29,092 bases of DNA, from contig CAZJBA010000013.1 of NCBI GenBank assembly GCA_964544065.1, forward strand, positions 1 to 29,092, written 5' to 3'. A program made the position numbers and the translations under genes. The notes under the pieces are model-generated. The model made no database searches. It was not told where the DNA came from and worked only from the letters and a program-made list of their open reading frames with translations. This document shows, one piece after another, positions 1-6,324 of the stretch (its first letter is position 1; each line of letters starts with the position of its first letter). This DNA comes from JAYELX01 sp964544065 (GTDB lineage Bacteria > Chloroflexota > Anaerolineae > Anaerolineales > UBA11858).

Positions 1-2
1 AA

Positions 3-974
3 GTTGATAATTTGAAAACACAGTTTGATACTCAAGACGGTGTCGTAAAAGCTGTCAACGGGATTTCTTATACATTGGGAAGAGGAGAAACCCTGGGTAT
101 TGTGGGCGAAAGTGGCTGTGGCAAAAGTGTCTCGGTTCTCTCGGTGATGCGTTTGCTGCCCCAGCCACCGGGCAGAATAGCGGGGGGAACAGTGAAGTTT
201 ATGGGAAAGGACGTTTTGTCGTTGTCCAAAGCGGAGATGCGAAAAATCCGCGGCGATCAGATGGCGATCATATTCCAAGATCCAATGACTTCTCTTAACC
301 CTGTCCATACGATTGGTTTTCAACTGGCTGAACCTTTACGCTTGCACAAAGGCATGAATAACCAAGAGGCTCGTGAGCAGGCCGTAAAACTGCTTGAAAT
401 GGTCGGCATCCCCGAGGCGGCAAGTCGTTTGGATGACTACCCCCATCAATTTTCTGGCGGTATGCGGCAGCGGGTGATGATCGCGATGGGATTGTCCTGC
501 GATCCTGCTTTGTTGATCGCCGATGAACCGACGACGGCACTCGATGTGACCATCCAGGCTCAGATTGTTGAGTTGGTAAAAAAGCTTCGAGATCAAATGG
601 GGATGTCCTTGATCTGGATCACCCACGATTTAGGTGTCATTGCCGGTTTAGCTGATCGTGTCATTGTGATGTACGCAGGCTATATTGTCGAAGAGGCCTC
701 CGTGGATGAGGTGTATGAAAATCCAATACATCCCTACACAATGGCGTTATTGGCCTCGCTGCCCCGTCTGGATGGCACACCGGGGGATGAATTGCTCACC
801 ATAGAAGGTTTACCCCCTGATTTGATTCAACTTCCCAAGGGTTGTCCCTTTGCCGAGCGCTGTGTTGATCATGCAATCGATAAATGCTTTGGTGATAACC
901 CACCGTTGGTAGAAGTGAAACCGGGGCATAAAGTTGCTTGTTGGCAGGATATACATACAGGTGAGTTACGATGA
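3..974 (+). CDS. dppD: Dipeptide/oligopeptide ABC transporter ATPase, DppD/OppD type (5' end outside window)
   Basis: Cytoplasmic ATPase subunit that powers a peptide importer; pairs with the DppF-like subunit encoded next. The reading frame is open from base 3. The first visible residues (VDNLKTQF) match the family N-terminus a few residues in, so the true start lies upstream and the TTG at 12 is not it. Visible motifs: Walker A GESGCGKS, signature FSGGMRQR, Walker B LLIADEP, and the H-loop histidine in WITHDLGV. The C-terminal oligopeptide-transporter extension (HPYTMALLASLP) is followed by four cysteines (CPFAERC, then KC and AC); an equivalent cysteine set has been reported to hold an iron-sulfur cluster in a mycobacterial DppD. 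The stop overlaps the next start by four bases (ATGA), so the two are probably translationally coupled. Family assignment is firm; the exact peptide substrate is not visible. Confidence 0.95.
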   Translation, partial: VDNLKTQFDTQDGVVKAVNGISYTLGRGETLGIVGESGCGKSVSVLSVMRLLPQPPGRIAGGTVKFMGKDVLSLSKAEMRKIRGDQMAIIFQDPMTSLNPVHTIGFQLAEPLRLHKGMNNQEAREQAVKLLEMVGIPEAASRLDDYPHQFSGGMRQRVMIAMGLSCDPALLIADEPTTALDVTIQAQIVELVKKLRDQMGMSLIWITHDLGVIAGLADRVIVMYAGYIVEEASVDEVYENPIHPYTMALLASLPRLDGTPGDELLTIEGLPPDLIQLPKGCPFAERCVDHAIDKCFGDNPPLVEVKPGHKVACWQDIHTGELR

Positions 975-1954
975 GTCAAAACGGCACGGCAGTATTGAAG
1001 GTCGAGAATCTTACCAAGCATTTTCCGATTAGACGCGGCTTGTTCAATCAACGTCTTGTGGGCGCAGTTCAGGCTGTCGATAAAGTCTCTTTTGATGTTT
1101 TCGAAGGTGAGACATTGGGTTTGGTGGGGGAAAGTGGATGCGGAAAATCCACAACCGGGCGGACGATTTTACAACTATATGAACCCACAGCCGGAAGCGT
1201 TTATTTCAAAGGGCAGGATTTATCCAAGGTTGATGGTGAGGCCTTGCGGCGGCTGCGCCGCAATATGCAGATCATCTTTCAGGACCCCTACGCCTCATTG
1301 AACCCGCGCATGACCGTCGGAAGTATCATCTCAGAGCCTCTTGAGGTACACCGGATTGGCACTGCCAAAGAGCGCAAAGAGCGGGTCAAGGAATTGCTGC
1401 GCTTGGTTGGTCTCAACCCTTATTTCATCAACCGGTATCCTCATGAGTTTTCTGGTGGACAACGACAGCGGATCGGCGTCGCTCGCGCCCTGGCCTTGAA
1501 TCCTGAATTTATCGTTTGCGATGAGCCAATTTCTGCATTGGATGTCTCTATTCAAGCGCAGATTGTAAACTTGCTAGAAGAATTGCAAGAAAAATTTGGT
1601 TTAACCTATCTTTTTATCGCCCACGATTTATCCATGGTGCGACATATTTCGGACCGTGTAGCCGTGATGTATTTGGGCAAAATCGTGGAATTGACGGATC
1701 GTGACTCATTGTATCTTTCCCCTCAACATCCCTATACCAAAGCGCTGCTTTCTGCTGTGCCCATTCCGGATCCACCCCTGGAACGAGAGCGCGAAAGAAC
1801 GATTCTAGAAGGTGATGTGCCCAGTCCTGATAATCCGCCACTGGGATGCCGTTTTCATACTCGTTGTCCAATAGCAGAAAACATTTGCACCCATGAAGAA
1901 CCGGTGTGGCGTGAGATTAAAGACGGGCACTGGGTTGCATGTCATTTAGCTTAG
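971..1954 (+). CDS. dppF: Dipeptide/oligopeptide ABC transporter ATPase, DppF/OppF type
   Basis: Second ATPase of the peptide importer, 327 aa, the usual length. Walker A GESGCGKS lies at about residues 53-60, Q-loop in IIFQDPYASLNPR at about 102-113, signature SGGQRQR at 161-167, Walker B FIVCDEP at 180-186 and H-loop histidine in IAHDLSM at about 218. The C-terminal extension has HPYTKALLSAVP and a cysteine set (GCRFHTRC, IC, AC) like that of DppD. The ATG overlaps the dppD stop (ATGA). A 226-base gap with its own stem-loop and Shine-Dalgarno-like element separates it from the binding-protein gene, so the binding protein may also be transcribed or stabilised on its own. Certain as to family. 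Confidence 0.96.
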   Translation: MSQNGTAVLKVENLTKHFPIRRGLFNQRLVGAVQAVDKVSFDVFEGETLGLVGESGCGKSTTGRTILQLYEPTAGSVYFKGQDLSKVDGEALRRLRRNMQIIFQDPYASLNPRMTVGSIISEPLEVHRIGTAKERKERVKELLRLVGLNPYFINRYPHEFSGGQRQRIGVARALALNPEFIVCDEPISALDVSIQAQIVNLLEELQEKFGLTYLFIAHDLSMVRHISDRVAVMYLGKIVELTDRDSLYLSPQHPYTKALLSAVPIPDPPLERERERTILEGDVPSPDNPPLGCRFHTRCPIAENICTHEEPVWREIKDGHWVACHLA

Positions 1955-2024
1955 CGTTACGCAACAATTTTACTTGAAGGTAGAGAAGATTTTTGTTTAG
2001 GCGGTGATTTCAAGAGAAAGTGAT

Positions 2025-2063
2025 CCTACAAACCTCTTACTTCGCCGAAGCATCGCATGTAGG
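2025..2063. other. Stem-loop in the dppF to binding-protein gap
   Basis: CCTACA (2025-2030) pairs with TGTAGG (2058-2063), and a small inner hairpin CTTC-GCC-GAAG lies at 2040-2050. On the plus strand an A-run rather than a T-run follows, so this is not a standard terminator for dppDF. It may be an mRNA processing or stabilising structure. The rest of the gap (1955-2024) shows no convincing promoter. Confidence 0.3.
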
Positions 2064-2091
2064 AAAAACCAAATCTTGAGACACTAGATTG

Positions 2092-2103
2092 AAAGGAGGT
2101 GAT
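2092..2103 (+). promoter_or_regulatory. Extended Shine-Dalgarno-like element (STAB-SD candidate) upstream of binding-protein gene
   Basis: AAAGGAGGTGAT is fully complementary to the usual 3' end of bacterial 16S rRNA, yet sits about 80 bases upstream of the ATG at 2181. That gene has its own ribosome site (GAGGAG) directly before its start. The ATG touching the element (2102) is only two bases from GGAGG, too close for efficient initiation. The same sequence recurs at 28899-28910 before another binding-protein gene. In Bacillus (cry3A) such untranslated sites bind 30S subunits and protect the mRNA 5' end. That role here is inference. Confidence 0.45.
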
Positions 2104-2161
2104 GTCAACTCAACCCAATATATTCAAGATCGATAAATACGTTCAAAGAAGTTCAAACTAA
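2102..2161 (+). other. Possible 19-codon leader ORF
   Basis: ATG at 2102 opens a frame that closes with TAA at 2159-2161 (MSTQPNIFKIDKYVQRSSN), 19 bases before the binding-protein ATG. It would be read from the extended Shine-Dalgarno at 2092-2103, but the spacing of two bases is poor. No run of regulatory codons typical of an attenuator leader is seen. It may simply be a by-product of the upstream element. Confidence 0.15.
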
Positions 2162-2180
2162 TTCTGAGGAGTAGAAACAA

Positions 2181-4028
2181 ATGAAAACAAGAAAATTTTT
2201 AATCTTAGGCATCTTGCTGGTTTTGGGTCTTACCCTGGCCGCTTGTGCCCCCGAGTCCGAGGTCGTTGAGGTCGTCGAAACAGTCGTCGTCGAAAAAGAA
2301 GGCGAGACAGTTGTTGAGACAGTGATCGTCGAGAAGGAAGTTGAAGTAGAAGCCGAGCCCGAAGAGGTTGATGAACCAGTAACCCTTTACTGGAACTGGG
2401 CCACTGAACCTCCAACCTTGGACCCCTCCCTGGCTACGGATACAACCTCGGTTGACGCTATCCGTAACCTTTTCGTTGGCCTGACCCAATTCCATCCTGA
2501 TACCGGCGAAGTGGAACCCTACTTGGCCACAGAATGGTCCGCTGGCGAGGATGAAGAAGGCAACCAAACCTGGACCTTCACCATGCGCGATGACATTGCT
2601 TGGGTCAACTACGACCCCACCACGGGTGAAACCACCCAAGTCACCGACGCAGAGGGCACCCCCCTGTTTGTTGACGCCCATGATGTTGTCTATGGCGCCA
2701 AGCGAACGGTTGATCCTGAAACAGCCTCTGACTACGCTTACGTGACCTACGTGATCAAGAATGCTCAGGCGATCAACACCGGCGAAGAAGGCGTCACCGT
2801 CGATGACCTCGGCGTCGAAGCGCTGGATGATTACACCGTACAATTCACCCTCGATCACCCCGCTGCTTACTTCCCCTCCATTGCCGGTATGTGGATTCTG
2901 AATCCTATGCCGCAAGCGGCAATCGAAGAGTGGGGCACCAAGTGGACCGAGGCTGGCCTGATGGTCAGCAATGGCCCATACGTCTTGGAAGAATGGATCC
3001 ATGGCGGCGAGCTGAATCTGGTCAAGAACCCCTTGTGGATCAACGCCGATGAAGTTCAAATCGAACGCGTTGAAGGTGTGATGATCACCGAAGATTCCAC
3101 CGCCTTTGCCCTTTACGAAAACAACGAGTTGGACACCGCTGGTGTTCCGCTGCCCGACATTGATCGTGTCAAAGCGGATCCTGAGCTGAGCGAACAATTC
3201 GTCAATGCCCCTGTTCCCTGCACCTACTACTACGGCTTCACCAACAACAAACCACCGTTTGACGATATGCGCGTCCGCACCGCCTTTGCGCAATCGATTG
3301 ATCGCCAGAGCTTGATCGACAACGTAACCAAAGGTGGCCAGATTCCGGCGACCTCCTTTGCTCCTCCGGGAATCTTTGGCGCTCCCACACCGGGCGAGGT
3401 TGGTTTGCCCTATGACGCCGATGCTGCCAAAGCTGCTCTCGAAGCGTATCTGGATGAGAACGAGATGACCATCGAAGACTTCAACGCTATGGGCATCACC
3501 CTGATGCACAACACCAGCGAGGGCCACGCGCTCATTGCTGCTGCTATCCAGCAGATGTGGGCCGACAATCTTGGCGTCGAGGTCAGTGTCGAGAACCAAG
3601 AGTGGAAGGTTTACCTGGACACGATTGGCAACGACACGCCCCTTGAGGAAATGCCCCACGTTTGGCGACTCGGCTGGTGCGCCGACTACCCCGACGAGAA
3701 CAACTGGGTCCACGAGGTCTTCAACGCCGATGCTGGCGCCAACCGCTTGCGCCGTGGCTGTGAAGATGACACCTGCCAAGAAGTCACCCTCAGCGAGTTC
3801 GATGAGTTGACCGCGCAGGCAGGACAAGAAACCGATCCTGCTGTTCGCGCCGAACTGTACTACGAGACCGAGCGCATCTTGGCTGAGGAAGAAGTTGCTT
3901 ACGCCCCGATCTACCACTACACCACTGTGAACTGCACGAAACCGTGGTTGACCCGCAACTTCCCCTTGCTCGGTGGTAATGACTTCTTCAATTGGGCCGT
4001 TGATGAAGCGATGCGAGCAGGCGAGTAA
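2181..4028 (+). CDS. dppA: Peptide ABC transporter substrate-binding lipoprotein (SBP_bac_5 family)
   Basis: Extracytoplasmic receptor that captures peptides and delivers them to the DppBC channel. The 615 aa length is in the range of family 5 binding proteins. The N-terminus has a charged MKTRK, a hydrophobic core and lipobox LAAC with the lipidated cysteine at residue 22. A Val/Glu/Thr linker follows at about residues 25-65, built of two imperfect copies (EVVETVVVEKE, ETVVETVIVEKE). The ligand-binding fold starts near residue 66 (YWNWATEPPTLDPSLATDT) and includes the family-typical FTMRDDIAWVN and DAHDVVYGAKR stretches. The start is preceded by GAGGAG. It sits between the ATPase and permease genes, so it belongs to this importer. 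Codons ending in C or G dominate compared with the permease genes, consistent with high expression. The symbol denotes family, not proven substrate. Confidence 0.93.
   Translation: MKTRKFLILGILLVLGLTLAACAPESEVVEVVETVVVEKEGETVVETVIVEKEVEVEAEPEEVDEPVTLYWNWATEPPTLDPSLATDTTSVDAIRNLFVGLTQFHPDTGEVEPYLATEWSAGEDEEGNQTWTFTMRDDIAWVNYDPTTGETTQVTDAEGTPLFVDAHDVVYGAKRTVDPETASDYAYVTYVIKNAQAINTGEEGVTVDDLGVEALDDYTVQFTLDHPAAYFPSIAGMWILNPMPQAAIEEWGTKWTEAGLMVSNGPYVLEEWIHGGELNLVKNPLWINADEVQIERVEGVMITEDSTAFALYENNELDTAGVPLPDIDRVKADPELSEQFVNAPVPCTYYYGFTNNKPPFDDMRVRTAFAQSIDRQSLIDNVTKGGQIPATSFAPPGIFGAPTPGEVGLPYDADAAKAALEAYLDENEMTIEDFNAMGITLMHNTSEGHALIAAAIQQMWADNLGVEVSVENQEWKVYLDTIGNDTPLEEMPHVWRLGWCADYPDENNWVHEVFNADAGANRLRRGCEDDTCQEVTLSEFDELTAQAGQETDPAVRAELYYETERILAEEEVAYAPIYHYTTVNCTKPWLTRNFPLLGGNDFFNWAVDEAMRAGE
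2268..2339 (+). repeat. Two-copy degenerate repeat encoding the Val/Glu linker
   Basis: Residues 30-53 of the binding protein are two imperfect copies of an 11-12 residue unit (EVVETVVVEKE and ETVVETVIVEKE). The DNA copies differ at several third positions, so they are not a recent duplication. The same style of linker follows the lipobox in the proteins at 16832 and 28993. It is probably a flexible or extended tether between the lipid anchor and the binding domain. Confidence 0.6.
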
Positions 4029-4045
4029 TTCAACTAAGGTATAGA

Positions 4046-4086
4046 GAAAGTTTCCTTGTGAAGTTCGTTTTCACAGGGAGACTTTC
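4046..4086. terminator. Stem-loop after the binding-protein gene (attenuator or 3' stabiliser)
   Basis: GAAAGTTTCCTTGTGAA (4046-4062) pairs with TTCACAGGGAGACTTTC (4070-4086), using a few G-T pairs, around a seven-base loop. Only a weak pyrimidine tail (TTTC) follows, so it is probably a leaky terminator or a block to 3' exonucleases. Such hairpins often let a binding protein be made in excess over its permease. Confidence 0.5.
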
Positions 4087-4125
4087 TTTCAGAACGACCG
4101 GACTTGTGAGAAGAAGTCCACAATT

Positions 4126-4156
4126 GCAGTGGGCTGGGGCATACCTGGCCCACTGC
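4126..4156. terminator. Second stem-loop before the permease genes
   Basis: GCAGTGGGCTGG (4126-4137) pairs with CTGGCCCACTGC (4145-4156), with two wobble pairs, around a seven-base loop, followed by TTTG. It lies 50 bases before dppB. Together with the stem-loop at 4046-4086 it makes a two-hairpin barrier between receptor and permease genes. The T-run is too short for a confident terminator call. Confidence 0.4.
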
Positions 4157-4206
4157 TTTGAAAAAGATGTTCTCATTGATATCGAGAGAAGCGAGAAGGT
4201 GTCTTA

Positions 4207-5223
4207 ATGGTCAAATATATCATTCGCCGCATTTTAGGTTTTATCCCTGTTGTTCTAGCGATCACATTGTTTACATTTGTGCTCATGCGGGCTATTCCCG
4301 GTGGTCCCTTTGATTTTGCAGGAGACAAAAGCCTGCCCCCTGAAGTTGTGGCCAATCTTAAGGCCAAATACCATCTAGATCTGCCGATCTGGAAACAGTT
4401 TCTTTCTTATCTGCTTGGTGATGACATCATCGGCATAGAAGGCGAATCTCGAGGCCTCATCCGCGGCGACTTAGGCCCATCTTTGCGCTATCGTTCGCAG
4501 TCCGTTAATGACATCATCGCAACGACACTGCCAACGTCCGCCCAATTGGGCTTTATGTCATTATTGTTGGCTGTTATGATCGGGATTCCCATCGGAATAA
4601 TAGCTGCTTTGAGCCAGAATAGCTGGCTGGACTATACAAGCACATTTTTTGCGGTTGTATTTCTTTCTGTTCCCAACATGGTTTTAGCGCCGATCTTGAT
4701 TTGGATATTTGGTTTGAAGCTGGGCTGGTTTCCCGTTGCAACGTGGGGCGCAAAACCGCCTTATTTCTTGGGTATTTTTCCTCATTTGTCTGAATTGAAT
4801 CTGGAGTTTCTCTCCCATGCAGCTTTGCCGGTATTCTCGCTGGGTACGGCTTCTTCGGCGACAATCGCCCGCTTGACGCGCGCCAGTTTATTGCAGGTCA
4901 TTCGTGAAGATTACATTCGCACGGCGCGTTCAAAGGGCTTGAGGGAAAGTGTTGTCATTGTCGTCCATGCCCTCAAGAACAGTTTGATCCCTGTTGTAAC
5001 CTATTTGGGGCCTGCTTTTGCCATGTTGATGACAGGTACGTTCATCGTCGAACAAATATTTGGCTTAAATGGCATGGGCAAGCACTTTGTGCAGAGCATT
5101 GGAAATCGTGATTACCAGGTTATCACCGGCGTTACCCTTGTCTATGGGATTGTCTTGGTGACGGCGAATCTGATTGTTGATATAGTCTATGCGTGGTTAG
5201 ATCCCCGCATTCGGTATGATTAG
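4207..5223 (+). CDS. dppB: Dipeptide/oligopeptide ABC transporter permease, DppB/OppB type
   Basis: Inner-membrane channel subunit, 338 aa, usual length. The N-terminal MVKYIIRRILGFIPVVLAIT is the family hallmark: a charged start, then the first membrane helix. Several more helices follow at roughly 110-135, 145-172, 203-222, 263-285 and 303-325. The coupling (EAA) loop DYIRTARSKGLRESVVIVVH lies at about 235-254 and continues to the conserved ALKNSLIP. The protein ends with LDPRIRYD, the typical DppB tail. AAGGTG before the ATG serves as ribosome site. It is followed eight bases later by dppC. Confidence 0.96.
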   Translation: MVKYIIRRILGFIPVVLAITLFTFVLMRAIPGGPFDFAGDKSLPPEVVANLKAKYHLDLPIWKQFLSYLLGDDIIGIEGESRGLIRGDLGPSLRYRSQSVNDIIATTLPTSAQLGFMSLLLAVMIGIPIGIIAALSQNSWLDYTSTFFAVVFLSVPNMVLAPILIWIFGLKLGWFPVATWGAKPPYFLGIFPHLSELNLEFLSHAALPVFSLGTASSATIARLTRASLLQVIREDYIRTARSKGLRESVVIVVHALKNSLIPVVTYLGPAFAMLMTGTFIVEQIFGLNGMGKHFVQSIGNRDYQVITGVTLVYGIVLVTANLIVDIVYAWLDPRIRYD

Positions 5224-5231
5224 GAGCAGAA

Positions 5232-6239
5232 ATGACTGAAATAGAACAAGCGCAAGAGAGGACACTTGTTCGCAAGGAGCGAAGCCTATGGGAAGAGTCC
5301 ATGATTCGCCTGATGAAGAACAAAGTGGCGGTTGCGAGTGGGATTTTTATTATCCTTTTGGTGCTAGTGGCTATCTTTGCTAACTATATTGCGCCATACA
5401 GTTACGCTGAACAAGATTTGCTGGCCAATTACGCCACCCCGAAGTGGATGTTTCCTCTGCTACCCGGAGGGGCAGAGGATTATGCCAAAACAACGGATAA
5501 ATTCATCCTCGGTGCAGATCACCTTGGGCGTGACATCCTCAGCCGCACCATCTATGGCGCCCGTGTTTCCCTGGCAATGGCATTTGTGGCCTCCTTTGTC
5601 AGTTTGTTGATTGGCACAATCTATGGCATGATCGCAGGATATATTGGGGGTGTGGTGGACAATATCATGATGCGCATCGTCGATTTTCTCTATGCCTTCC
5701 CTTTCCTTATCGTGGTGATTTTGCTGCAAACCTACTTCAAGGCGATTGCCAGAAATACCGGCGATGGCGTTGGTATCGGTAATTTATTCATCCAGTGGAA
5801 TGAAGATATGGGCGGTATGTTGTTTCTCTTTATCACCATTGGGTTGATCAACTGGATTGGCATGGCCCGAATTGCCCGCGGCCAAGTGCTTTCTTACAAA
5901 GAGAAGGAATTTGTCGAGGCAGCTCGAGCGGTTGGCAGTAGCGATACCCGCATCATCATCCGGCACCTGCTTCCGAACATTTTGGGGCCGCTGATCGTTT
6001 ATGAAACCCTGGCGATTCCTGGCTATATTTTCACCGAAGCATTCCTTAGCTTCATCGGCCTGGGCGTCAACCCTCCCACCCCAAGCTGGGGCATCATGAT
6101 TTCCGAATCTGTCAAAGGTTTGCGAACCTACCCGACCCAGATTTTGGTCCCCGCGGTAGCGCTATCGATCACCACCTTGGCGTTCAACTTCTTGGGCGAT
6201 GGCCTCCGTGATGCCTTCGATCCTCGCTTGAAAGAATAG
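5232..6239 (+). CDS. dppC: Dipeptide/oligopeptide ABC transporter permease, DppC/OppC type
   Basis: Second channel subunit of the importer, 335 aa. A cytoplasmic N-terminus leads to the first helix at about residues 33-54, and an extracytoplasmic loop ends in the family hallmark GADHLGRDILSR (94-105). Further helices follow. The EAA coupling loop EFVEAARAVGSSDTRIIIRH is at 226-245 and the C-terminus is LRDAFDPRLKE. GGAG seven bases before the ATG is the ribosome site. It is the last gene of the operon; a terminator follows 25 bases after the stop. Confidence 0.96.
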   Translation: MTEIEQAQERTLVRKERSLWEESMIRLMKNKVAVASGIFIILLVLVAIFANYIAPYSYAEQDLLANYATPKWMFPLLPGGAEDYAKTTDKFILGADHLGRDILSRTIYGARVSLAMAFVASFVSLLIGTIYGMIAGYIGGVVDNIMMRIVDFLYAFPFLIVVILLQTYFKAIARNTGDGVGIGNLFIQWNEDMGGMLFLFITIGLINWIGMARIARGQVLSYKEKEFVEAARAVGSSDTRIIIRHLLPNILGPLIVYETLAIPGYIFTEAFLSFIGLGVNPPTPSWGIMISESVKGLRTYPTQILVPAVALSITTLAFNFLGDGLRDAFDPRLKE

Positions 6240-6263
6240 GAACAACGACTGCTCGTTGAAAGC

Positions 6264-6300
6264 AAAAAGCATCCCAAAGTTTTTCCCTGGGATGCTTTTT
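6264..6300. terminator. Bidirectional intrinsic terminator between convergent genes
   Basis: AAAAAGCATCCCA (6264-6276) is perfectly complementary to TGGGATGCTTTTT (6288-6300) around an 11-base loop. T-runs follow the stem in both directions. It lies between the dppC stop and the stop of the minus-strand fused permease gene and can serve both. Confidence 0.9.
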
Positions 6301-6324
6301 TGATTCTCCAAACGCACTTGCTGC

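Noticed and set aside
2205..3917. 570-codon open frame on the minus strand inside the first binding-protein gene
   Set aside because: Its length follows from the strong third-position C/G bias of the real gene on the other strand. It has no ribosome site or recognisable motif, and its residues are the antisense image of dppA codons.
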